Shown here piece by piece: positions 51,553 through 59,188 of a stretch of DNA of 64,000 bases. The first letter of the stretch is position 1. The number at the start of each line of letters is the position of its first letter. The translations under genes were made by a program, and so were the position numbers. This DNA comes from JBDHWI01 sp964590135 (GTDB lineage Bacteria; Chloroflexota; Anaerolineae; J036; Brachytrichaceae): positions 1 to 64,000 of the forward strand of contig CAZPVX010000013.1 of assembly GCA_964590135.1 (NCBI GenBank), in the 5' to 3' direction. Below the pieces are notes generated by a model. The model was given only the letters and a program-made list of their open reading frames with translations, was not told where the DNA came from and made no database searches.

Positions 51553-51635
51553 CGATTGGGCGATCGCGTCATTGAGTCATTTCGACGATCACCCAATGGC
51601 GCAATTCCCCGATCATTCAACGGAGAGATAAGGCA

Positions 51636-52160
51636 ATGGAAGTGGCACGATATTGGCGCACGACAGGGCAGCGCTATCAACTGGTGGGCGAGATTTGCCC
51701 ACATTGCAACAACAAGATCTTCCCGCCGCGCGATGTTTGTCCGGCATGCGAGCAGGAAGCGAAGGTGCCGTTCATGTTCAGCGGCAGGGGCGAGGTGTAT
51801 TCATTCAGCACCATTCACGCCGCGCCGGCGGGTTTTGAGAAATTTGCGCCGTACACAGTGGCGCTGGTGCGGCTGGCTGAGGGGCCGCTGGTCACTGCGC
51901 AGTTGACCGACGTGGACGAGGACGAGGTGAAGATCGGGATGCCGGTGGAGATGGTCACACGGGTGCTGCGCGAGGATGGCGAGCGCGGCATGTTGGTGTA
52001 CGGCTACAAATTCCGGCCCTCCAGCGTCCTCGAAAGAGATGTTCCAACGCAGAGCCAGCCAGCAACGAATCATGCTTCGACCGTAGACCATGCTCCAGCG
52101 GTGAATCCAACGCGTGAGCCACACCGGAATGCGAAAGAGATACCTGTGCCGGCGATGTAG
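51636..52160 (+). CDS. DUF35 OB-fold/zinc-ribbon partner of thiolase-HMGCS
   Basis: A 174-residue protein. The rubredoxin-like zinc ribbon is formed by CPHCNNKIFPPRDVCPAC (two CxxC, about 21-38) followed by an OB-fold with GRGEVYSFSTIHAAPAGFEKFAPYTVALVRLAEGPLVTAQL. In archaea this protein bridges thiolase and HMG-CoA synthase by sharing the CoA-binding site. The C-terminal 40 residues are an added disordered tail (QSQPATNHASTVDHAPAVNP). GAGAGATAAGG precedes the ATG. Role by context is confident. Confidence 0.87.
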   Translation: MEVARYWRTTGQRYQLVGEICPHCNNKIFPPRDVCPACEQEAKVPFMFSGRGEVYSFSTIHAAPAGFEKFAPYTVALVRLAEGPLVTAQLTDVDEDEVKIGMPVEMVTRVLREDGERGMLVYGYKFRPSSVLERDVPTQSQPATNHASTVDHAPAVNPTREPHRNAKEIPVPAM

Positions 52161-52316
52161 AAGCTGGGTTGATCGAGATGCGCATACGCGCCGGACGCTT
52201 CTGCCATTGCTTGGTCGCGCCGATGAGATTGCCAATTGTCTTTGATAAGTTATACAATGGCGCTCGAGCGCACAGATCCATTCATCGACGACAGCGTCAA
52301 AACAAGGAGTTTCATC

Positions 52317-52724
52317 ATGACAATAGGTGTTCGCAGTATTCGAGGAATTCAGGAGGCGCAGGCCGCCAAGCTTATCGCGCAGAAGATCAAGAACAGCGAA
52401 CTATTGCTCAACGCAGCCACCACCCCGAAGGCGCGCGCGACGCTGGCGACAGCCGCCGGCATGAGCGAGCAGGAAGTGCTGGAACTGGCCAACCGCGCTG
52501 ATTTGGCGCGCGTGAAGGGTATCGGCAAGGTCTTCAGTGATTTGCTGGAGAATGCCGGCGTGGACACTGTGAAGGAACTGGCGCAGCGCAACCCGGCCAA
52601 CCTGCACGCCAAGCTGGCCGAAGTGAACGCTGAAAAGCAATTCGCCAAGCGCGCGCCGACTATGGCTGAAGTCACCGATTGGGTGAATCAGGCCAAAGCG
52701 CTGCCCAAGATGCTGAAATACTAA
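52317..52724 (+). CDS. DUF4332-like helix-hairpin-helix protein
   Basis: A 135-residue, mainly helical protein. Residues around 50-95 (LELANRADLARVKGIGKVFSDLLENAGVDTVKELAQRNPANLHAKLAEVN) form a helix-hairpin-helix-like domain typical of DUF4332 proteins, which are predicted DNA-binding. The ATG at 52317 follows AAGGAG by seven bases; upstream in-frame codons lack one. A TATACA-type -10 near 52250 would give a leader of about 60 bases. Function unknown. Confidence 0.7.
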   Translation: MTIGVRSIRGIQEAQAAKLIAQKIKNSELLLNAATTPKARATLATAAGMSEQEVLELANRADLARVKGIGKVFSDLLENAGVDTVKELAQRNPANLHAKLAEVNAEKQFAKRAPTMAEVTDWVNQAKALPKMLKY

Positions 52725-52787
52725 AAGCACCCATCCTGGTCGTTCGGATTGCAGGCAGCAACGCCTTCCGGGATTTCATTTGGAATA

Positions 52788-52817
52788 AAAAACCTCACAC
52801 TACGGTGTGAGGTTTTT
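52788..52817. terminator. Bidirectional intrinsic terminator
   Basis: A 13-bp perfect stem (AAAAACCTCACAC, 52788-52800, with 52805-52817), loop TACG and T-rich tail. It ends nine bases before the deoC -10 hexamer. Confidence 0.9.
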
Positions 52818-52825
52818 GTTCGCCG

Positions 52826-52831
52826 TACAAT
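52826..52831 (+). promoter_or_regulatory. -10 hexamer TACAAT, leaderless start of deoC
   Basis: TACAAT is six bases before the ATG at 52838. Because a terminator ends at 52817, deoC must start its own transcript here, which makes this one of the clearest leaderless cases. Confidence 0.6.
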
Positions 52832-52837
52832 TGACGC

Positions 52838-53527
52838 ATGAGCATCTCGCTTCCCCTGAACAAATATATCGACCATACTGCGCTGAAGCCCGATGCCACG
52901 CGCGCGCAGATCGAACGTCTGTGCGCCGAGGCTGCGCAGTACGACTTCGCGGCGGTGTGCGTGAATGCAAGCTGGACCAAGCTATGTGTTGATCTTTTGC
53001 GCAAGACCGACGTGAAGGTGTGCGTGCCAGTTGGCTTTCCGCTTGGCGCCACGACTACGCTGGTGAAAATCTTCGAGGCCGATCAGGCCATTGCCGCCGG
53101 CGCACGTGAGATCGACATGGTGATGAATGTTGGCGCGCTGAAGAGCGGCCTGCTCGACTTCGTGCGCGAGGACATCGCCGGCGTGTTGCAGGCTTGCCGG
53201 CGCTCACAGCCCTTTGCGCTGCTCAAAGTCATTCTGGAAACTGCGCTGCTCACCGACGATGAGAAGCGGCTGGCGTGCCGGCTGTCGCAGGAAGCCGGCG
53301 CAGACTTCGTGAAGACCAGCACCGGCTTCAACGGCTGCGGCGCGACTGTTGAGGATATCCGGCTGATGCGCGAGGCGGTGGGGCCGGCGATGGGCGTAAA
53401 GGCATCTGGTGGCGTGCGCATGCGCGAGCAGGCGCTGGCGATGATCGCTGCCGGCGCAACCCGCATCGGCACCAGTGCCGGCGTCAGCATCATGCAAGGT
53501 GAGGCAGCCAGGAGCGCCGGCTATTGA
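52838..53527 (+). CDS. deoC: Deoxyribose-phosphate aldolase
   Basis: A 229-residue class I aldolase that splits 2-deoxyribose 5-phosphate into glyceraldehyde 3-phosphate and acetaldehyde. It starts LNKYIDHTALKPDAT, has VCVPVGFPLGATTT and EIDMVMNVGAL, and carries the Schiff-base region LKVILETALL and FVKTSTGF (about 150-170). Length is standard. It is convergent with the lipoprotein gene, sharing a palindromic terminator. Confidence 0.95.
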   Translation: MSISLPLNKYIDHTALKPDATRAQIERLCAEAAQYDFAAVCVNASWTKLCVDLLRKTDVKVCVPVGFPLGATTTLVKIFEADQAIAAGAREIDMVMNVGALKSGLLDFVREDIAGVLQACRRSQPFALLKVILETALLTDDEKRLACRLSQEAGADFVKTSTGFNGCGATVEDIRLMREAVGPAMGVKASGGVRMREQALAMIAAGATRIGTSAGVSIMQGEAARSAGY

Positions 53528-53553
53528 TTTGAGGCTGAGCCCTTGTGCGATTA

Positions 53554-53588
53554 GGCCATTGCGTCGTTGATTCAACGACGCAATGGCC
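53554..53588. terminator. 17-bp palindromic terminator between convergent genes
   Basis: GGCCATTGCGTCGTTGA (53554-53570) and its exact complement (53572-53588) flank a single base; folding leaves a tiny loop. It lies between deoC (+) and the second lipoprotein gene (-), so it can act for both. The sequence resembles degenerate CAATGG/GCATTG microrepeats in other spacers. Confidence 0.65.
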
Positions 53589-53596
53589 CTATTTCT

Positions 53597-55687
53597 TTAC
53601 GGCGCGCTGCCGCGATTCGAAAACACCGTCACCGCGCGCTCGCGCACCACGCTCTGGCCGGTGTTGCTGAAGGCTTCGATGCGGTATCCGTAGAAGCCGG
53701 TACTCTGCAGGCAATCCACCACTGTGCCGCTCAATTGTCCGTTGTCCAGCCGCGCTGAGCCATTGCGCGTGACGCGCACCGACACAGCGTTGGTTGTCGT
53801 CCAGCTTACTGTCACGCACGCACCGACGGGGATGCTGTCTGGCACGACCGAAAAAGCTGAGATGACTGGCACATTGCCGCCACCGCCGGATGATGTCACT
53901 GTGACCGAGCGCTGCGCGCGCGTCGAACTGGTTGCGCTATAGGCTTCCAGCGTGTAGGTATTCACGCCCAGCACCTGGGGACAATCCTGTGTGCTGCCGG
54001 TGAAAGGCGCGTTGTCCCACAGCACGCTGTTGTTGCGCAGTACCCGCACGCGATTCACCTGACCAGTCACCTGCCACGCCAGCATCACGCATTGGCCAAG
54101 CTGAATCTGCCCCTCCGGCGATATGTTGAAGCTTTGGATCGCCGGCGCTGTGCCGCCTCCGCCGGACGTCACCGTGATCACGATCTGCCGAATCTCGGTG
54201 GTGTTGTTGAACTTGTCCACGCGCAGGTTGTAGGTGGTAGTGGATTGCGGGAACACCTGTGCCTGTCCGCCGAATGCCACCGAGCGCGAAGTGGGATCCT
54301 CGCCGTTGGCATAGAAATACACTGCGCGCGCATTCTGCACCTGCCACGTGAACACGACGCGCTCACCTGGCGACACCTGCGCGCGGTCGGCGGTGAAAAA
54401 GATCTCGCCAGTGGGCGGCGGCGTGGCGGTGGCCGGCCCAACCACCCGAATGCCCACCCATACGCGCGTGCCGAAGCTGCGCCCCTGCGCGTTGCGCATC
54501 TGCCAGAAACCCTGATACGTGCCAGGCGCTGTTGGTGCGATCATCGGCACGTGAAAATCAACCACCTCGCCGGGCAGAATATTGCGCCCCATTGCCTGCG
54601 GTTGCCCGCTCATGCGTGCAAAGTCGTTGTTGCCGCCGGCGTAGTCAAAGCGATACGCCGTCGTCCACGTGCAGGTGCCGCTGTTGCGCACTCGCCAGCC
54701 TTTAGTAAATGGCTGCCCGGGCGACATATGCGGCGGGGTGCGCATGTTGTGATCATCCAGATTCAGATCGGCAATATAGGCCATGCCGTCGATACAGCCT
54801 GTCGGTGTGGGATCGACCACTGGAAACGGATTTGGCGTGTTGGTCGGCATGGGCGGTATATCGCCGCCTGAGACACCCAGGTATTGCACAATCAGCCGGT
54901 TCAACGTGCCATCGGCCTGCATGGCTGTCAGGGATTGATCGAGTGCCATACGCAAGGTGCTGCCCCGACGCACTGCCACTGCAAGGCGCTGTGAGTTCAA
55001 ACGCTGTCCCACCAGCCTGAAGGTGTTGTCTTGGGTGACAACGCGCTGGAGCGGCACAAGGTCGCTCACGACTACATCGATGCGCTGGTCGCGCAGGCTG
55101 CGCACCGCATCATCAGCGTTGGTGTACAAAAATAGATTGTTCTCCGGCATCTGACGCGTATCGATCAGCGTGTCGCGCAACCATGTTTCATACACGCTGC
55201 CGCGTTGCACTCCCACCCGTTTGCCGATGAAATCCTGCGCTGAGCGAATGGTGGTGACGGGGGAATTGCTGCGCGCGATCACGCCGTCATCGCTGATGTA
55301 GTAGTAATTGGTGAAGTCCACAATCTGCCGGCGCGCATCGGTCACCGAAATGGCGGCAGCGGCGGCATCAACCTGCCCCAGGCGCAGCGCATCCAGCACA
55401 CCATCGAAGGCAAAGTCTTCAAACTGCACCTGCACCCCGATGCGTCGTCCCAATTCGCGCATCAAGGCGATGTCGAGACCATCGAGTTGAAACTGCGCAG
55501 TGTAGAACGCGAAAGGCGCGTAATCGCCTGAGGTGCCGACCTTCAACACGCCGGCGGCGCGCACGCGCGAGAGGTCGTCGTTGGCCGGCGTGGGTGTTGA
55601 CGTTGGCGCAGGTTGCGGGCCGCACGCGCTCAGGATGAACGCGGCGATGGCGAGCGGGACAACGATGATGCGCCAGTTTGTCTTCAT
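53597..55687 (-). CDS. Lipoprotein: solute-binding domain (family 3) + FW domain + Ig-like repeats (paralogue 2)
   Basis: A 696-residue lipoprotein. Lipobox ILSAC (about 19-23) is followed by a P/T linker and a family 3 solute-binding domain (about 40-275, with GDYAPFAFYTAQFQLDGLDIALM). The FW domain is about 305-420 (KGWRVRNSGTCTWTTAYRF, GTYQGFWQMRNAQGRSFGTRVWVGI, with four tryptophans), and three or more Ig-like repeats run to the C-terminus, each with a WxVxG-type core and cysteine pairs. It is longer than the paralogue at 5359-7254. AGGAG precedes ATG 55687. Confidence 0.8.
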   Translation of the reverse strand: MKTNWRIIVVPLAIAAFILSACGPQPAPTSTPTPANDDLSRVRAAGVLKVGTSGDYAPFAFYTAQFQLDGLDIALMRELGRRIGVQVQFEDFAFDGVLDALRLGQVDAAAAAISVTDARRQIVDFTNYYYISDDGVIARSNSPVTTIRSAQDFIGKRVGVQRGSVYETWLRDTLIDTRQMPENNLFLYTNADDAVRSLRDQRIDVVVSDLVPLQRVVTQDNTFRLVGQRLNSQRLAVAVRRGSTLRMALDQSLTAMQADGTLNRLIVQYLGVSGGDIPPMPTNTPNPFPVVDPTPTGCIDGMAYIADLNLDDHNMRTPPHMSPGQPFTKGWRVRNSGTCTWTTAYRFDYAGGNNDFARMSGQPQAMGRNILPGEVVDFHVPMIAPTAPGTYQGFWQMRNAQGRSFGTRVWVGIRVVGPATATPPPTGEIFFTADRAQVSPGERVVFTWQVQNARAVYFYANGEDPTSRSVAFGGQAQVFPQSTTTYNLRVDKFNNTTEIRQIVITVTSGGGGTAPAIQSFNISPEGQIQLGQCVMLAWQVTGQVNRVRVLRNNSVLWDNAPFTGSTQDCPQVLGVNTYTLEAYSATSSTRAQRSVTVTSSGGGGNVPVISAFSVVPDSIPVGACVTVSWTTTNAVSVRVTRNGSARLDNGQLSGTVVDCLQSTGFYGYRIEAFSNTGQSVVRERAVTVFSNRGSAP

Positions 55688-55779
55688 GTGCAATGGGCTC
55701 CTTCCCTCAGGTCGAGATGATACGCGGGGATGGCGAAAAAGGGGCACGGCGTGGGGAAGGGTGCTCAATCTCTTGAATT

Positions 55780-56070
55780 TCACTCTCGCTTGAATAGACT
55801 ACGCTCGGCGTAGACCGCGGCAGCCTCGCGCACGAAGGTTGCCGTTTCAATGGCGCCGTAATCGCGCTCCAGCGCATCGGCCATGGCCAGCAATTCTGCC
55901 TGCGTCGAGCGACCCGGCCGCAACAACTCGTACATCTTGAGCAGCGTCTCATTTGGCACGGCAGTCAACTCGGCGGCGCGGCGCAGATTCTCCGCCAGTT
56001 GAGTGTAGCCGGCGCCCTGCGCCACTGCGGCCTGGCGACGCAACGTGTCGGGTGAAATCTGAAAAGTCAT
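55780..56070 (-). CDS. Diol/glycerol dehydratase small subunit
   Basis: A 96-residue protein matching the small (gamma) subunit of B12-dependent diol dehydratases: ISPDTLRRQAAVAQGAGYTQLAENLRRAAELTAVPNETLLKMYELLRPGRSTQAELLAMADALERDYGAIETATFVREAAAVY. It lacks the N-terminal DYPLxxxRP segment seen in PduE. The gene lies 62 bases downstream of the fused large/medium subunit gene, on the same strand, as expected for a heterotrimeric enzyme. Confidence 0.85.
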   Translation of the reverse strand: MTFQISPDTLRRQAAVAQGAGYTQLAENLRRAAELTAVPNETLLKMYELLRPGRSTQAELLAMADALERDYGAIETATFVREAAAVYAERSLFKRE

Positions 56071-56132
56071 TTTGGGTTGTGGGTTTGCAATTGCGACAGT
56101 CAATCGACAGCCCGCATTTCAAGATCTGATAT

Positions 56133-58562
56133 TCAAACGTCAGGTTCCCAATCGAAGAACAATTCCTGCGCCGGCTTGTCGCGAATCGCATCGGTCTCAT
56201 GCCGGTGCAACAGCGCTGTCTTCACGATCAAGCGCAGCCGCGCCCAATTGTCCACAATCACCGGCGCGGGTTTCACCACCTCGCCCCTGGCATATTTGGC
56301 TGCGTTGCGCCCCAACGCCTCGTACAACTCCAACGTCATACTGGGCGAGAACGAGAACAACTCCAGGTTGTGCAAGCGTGGCATGCCGCGCCGGTGAATG
56401 ACGGCGGTGCCGCGGCTTTGCAGGCCAACGCCAATGCCGCTGCCGCTGTAGCTGGACGCGATGAAGCCGAGTTGCGCGCAGTCGCTGGTGCGATACACCT
56501 TGATCAGCCGCGCGGTCATGCCTTCCTTTGCCACACCGGTGAAGATCGCTTGCAGCACGGCGTCGTGATCCAACCCGTTGATCGTCTTGACGAGTGAGAC
56601 GCCAAACGCCGGCCCCACTGCAACAATGACTTCGTTGAAGCGGCCCTGCCTTGCCTCGCCTACCTCATGCAGATTCACCAGCGGCTGGCCGATGCGGTCG
56701 GCAATGAAATCCCGCGGTGAATGTTGCTGTGGCAGGCGCTGCATCTCATGCCAGCGCTGGCCGCCCACGCGATAGCCTGTGCCAGGGCCGGTGTAGTCAT
56801 TGGGGTCGGTGATCGCGGATAGCACGCGCAAGCTCGCGCCTTCACTCTCGTTCGCATGGAGATTGGAAAGGAAGATCGCCGCCGGCTGCAAATAGTCGCC
56901 CAGCGCGCGCTGGCGCAGCATCTCATCGAGCGCGCCGGCAGTCTGCGCAAAGCCGCGCTCGCGCAGCACGTGAATGACATCGACGATGGTCTTGTCGCCG
57001 GCAAGAAACCTATCCGCCGCAGCCAGGTCGGCCACCACGTCGCGCGCTGGCATGTCATCGCTGCCATGCGCGGCCACCGCCGCCTCCACTTCGTCATCGT
57101 GGATGGCAGGGAAGCCCATGCCGGCATAAGCCGCTTGAATCGTCTGTGCGCCCTTGCGCCGGATCGCCAGCACTTCGTCTTCCGTCACCGGGCGCAACCC
57201 GCCATCCACTTGCATGTCGCGCTGCAGGACGTTGTAGTCGTCGAAGTCCTCGGCGTCAAAGTTGCCGCCGCCAAACATGTTGTCGCGGCGAGGCACGGCG
57301 CTGTAGCCGCTGAAGATGAAATCTGTGCCGGGGATGAATTGCAGCATCAGTTTGGCGCTCTTGCGGATGGCGCTATGCGAAGCAAGCGCATCATTGCCGC
57401 TGGCGACTTCGAGGCCGAGCATGGCCGCGATCAGATTTTCGGCCAGCACCGCGCGCACGCCGCCGGGCAGGCTCTCCGGCAGGGCGATGCATGAGATTGA
57501 GCCATTCTGCACGCCCTGGCTGCCGGCACCGCGCGTCACGCACAGGCAGCGCGCTTCGAGATACAGCATGCTTTTGCCTTCGCTGCTGCCCATCAAGGCT
57601 TCGCTGCCGGTGCCGCTGGTGAAGCGGATCTTCACTCCACGCGAGGCGTATGCGCTGGCGAGAAAGGCCTTGCTCCATGGCGTGTCGTCGCCATCCACAA
57701 AGCTGCGCTCAGTGCCATATACGCTGAGTGTCTCGGCGTAGCTGGTCAGCCCCTTCATCGCCACGCGCAAGCCCATGCTCTCTTCGATGGCGCATTGTGT
57801 GAGCACGCCGGCGCGCCCGGTCTGCGTGCCAATCAGGATGGCGAGCGCATTCAGCGGCGCTATGCGCGCGATGCCGACAGTGGTCTCGGCCTCGGCAAAG
57901 CCGCGCAGCGCAGCCTCGGCAGCGTCGGCAGCTAGCAGTGCAGGGTTTTCGCGCTTGTTGGTCACATGCGCCTGGTTCGCCGGCGTGCGCCGCACGCGCA
58001 TCTTCGCCAGCCCCATCATCATCTCCAGCACGCTCATATGCCGCACGATGTCGCACAGCTTGGCCGGCGTGCAGCCCAGCGCCAGCCGGCGGATGTCTTG
58101 CGCCGGCACATTGATGTCAACCAGCATGCGCGCAATCTGCAACGAAGGCACGACCATCGCCTCGCCGGCCACGCTGAGGTCGAGGTAGTGATCGGCGATG
58201 AACGTATCGAGCATGTCGAACTGCTCGCGCGGCTTGCCGTCCATTTCGGCGACCTTCACGCCTGCGCCTCGACCCTCTTCCACAGGAAAAGGGGGCAGGG
58301 TGAGTGACGGCTGCGGGTCGTTCGGCCCGTCGGCGACGACCAGCCCGGCGTCGGGCCACTCCTCGACAAAGGTTTCCTTGTTGATGTCGCGCTCGGCCAG
58401 CAGCGCGAATCGCTTGGACTGAGTCATGAGGGCAGAGTGTACGAGCATTCGGCGCGCGCGCATGCTTTGCAGCGTCGTTATTGTGCTGGCTGGCATCTGA
58501 TGAGCGCCCGCGTGAGCATCCGCGCCGTGCGCGGCAGGCTCAGGAACGATCGCGGTTGCCAT
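56133..58562 (-). CDS. B12-dependent diol/glycerol dehydratase, large and medium subunits fused
   Basis: An 809-residue protein. From residue 46 (MTQSKRFALLAERDINKETFVEEWPD) it follows the large (PduC) subunit to about 600, including TPAKLCDIVRHMSVLEMMMGLAKMRVRRTPANQAHVTN, QETTV-like AEAETTVGIARIAPLNALAIL, and FTSGTGSEALMGSSEGKSMLYLEARCL. From about 610 (HEVGEARQGRFNEVIVAVGPAFGVSL) it continues as the medium (PduD) subunit, with SGSGIGVGLQSRGTAVIHRRGMPRLHNLELF. It dehydrates 1,2-diols or glycerol to aldehydes using adenosylcobalamin. The first 45 residues are extra; translation may instead start at 58427. No reactivase gene is in the window. Confidence 0.88.
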   Translation of the reverse strand: MATAIVPEPAAHGADAHAGAHQMPASTITTLQSMRARRMLVHSALMTQSKRFALLAERDINKETFVEEWPDAGLVVADGPNDPQPSLTLPPFPVEEGRGAGVKVAEMDGKPREQFDMLDTFIADHYLDLSVAGEAMVVPSLQIARMLVDINVPAQDIRRLALGCTPAKLCDIVRHMSVLEMMMGLAKMRVRRTPANQAHVTNKRENPALLAADAAEAALRGFAEAETTVGIARIAPLNALAILIGTQTGRAGVLTQCAIEESMGLRVAMKGLTSYAETLSVYGTERSFVDGDDTPWSKAFLASAYASRGVKIRFTSGTGSEALMGSSEGKSMLYLEARCLCVTRGAGSQGVQNGSISCIALPESLPGGVRAVLAENLIAAMLGLEVASGNDALASHSAIRKSAKLMLQFIPGTDFIFSGYSAVPRRDNMFGGGNFDAEDFDDYNVLQRDMQVDGGLRPVTEDEVLAIRRKGAQTIQAAYAGMGFPAIHDDEVEAAVAAHGSDDMPARDVVADLAAADRFLAGDKTIVDVIHVLRERGFAQTAGALDEMLRQRALGDYLQPAAIFLSNLHANESEGASLRVLSAITDPNDYTGPGTGYRVGGQRWHEMQRLPQQHSPRDFIADRIGQPLVNLHEVGEARQGRFNEVIVAVGPAFGVSLVKTINGLDHDAVLQAIFTGVAKEGMTARLIKVYRTSDCAQLGFIASSYSGSGIGVGLQSRGTAVIHRRGMPRLHNLELFSFSPSMTLELYEALGRNAAKYARGEVVKPAPVIVDNWARLRLIVKTALLHRHETDAIRDKPAQELFFDWEPDV

Positions 58563-58689
58563 ACCCTTGCCTTTGAGCACCCCGCAGCCACGAGACTTGT
58601 CGGCGCGTATACTTTGGTGGCGGTGGCCAAGCGTTGCGCACGAGCAACAAGCGCCAGTCACCAGCATTCATCACGATGGGAGTTTCTCA

Positions 58690-58920
58690 ATGACAGACAC
58701 ATGGCTTACTACGCTGATTACTGACACCCCCCAGGCCGGCTTCGAGCTTGCAATCACGCTCAGCCGGCGCGGGGTGAAATATACGCAGCCGGACACCGCA
58801 GTGCTCAAGCGGCTTCGCCCTGAATATGCGGAAGACGCAGAAGCGCTTACGGCAGCCTCACAGGTTATCGCCATTAATTTTCAAACCATCGCCGCTGCCA
58901 ATAACTACTGGCGCAAATAG
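58690..58920 (+). CDS. Small protein of unknown function
   Basis: A 76-residue protein (MTDTWLTTLITDTPQAGFEL...FQTIAAANNYWRK), mostly helical by composition and without a signal peptide. GGGAG lies eight bases before the ATG. It is divergent from the diol dehydratase gene; a GTATAC palindrome near 58607 could supply -10 elements to both strands. I do not recognise a family. A role with the dehydratase is possible only by position. Confidence 0.5.
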   Translation: MTDTWLTTLITDTPQAGFELAITLSRRGVKYTQPDTAVLKRLRPEYAEDAEALTAASQVIAINFQTIAAANNYWRK

Positions 58921-58966
58921 GCGACGAGCAGCGCCCACCATTCTGTTTAACTCAGATTGATTGACA

Positions 58967-59063
58967 AAGCCTTGTCATCCTGAGTGCAGCGAAGGAACTC
59001 TGCGATGCTGTTACGCAGCTGTCGATTTTGGCAGGGGCTCTTCGCTTCGCTCAGAATGGCGGT
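58967..59063. repeat. Dispersed repeat with inverted ends (CATCCTGAG...)
   Basis: The left end CATCCTGAGTGCAGCGAAGG and the right end (CCTTCGCTTCGCTCAG region, reading CATTCTGAGCGAAGCGAAG on the minus strand) are inverted relatives. The centre is not coding. This is the widespread bacterial type of short dispersed palindrome. It fills part of the 268-base gap before the MATE gene. Confidence 0.6.
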
Positions 59064-59188
59064 GTTAAACATATTGGGTGAAACAGAATAGGCTGCCTAT
59101 TCATTGCTCCCCTGAGTAATTGTCCCTTGAGCGCCGCGAAAGGTTTCTCTTGATGAGGCCGGGCATTGCGCGCCCCGCGCGTCCGGCC

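Noticed and set aside
58562..58690. A cobalamin riboswitch upstream of the diol dehydratase
   Set aside because: I looked for a B12-box-like element between the dehydratase start and 58690 and saw none.
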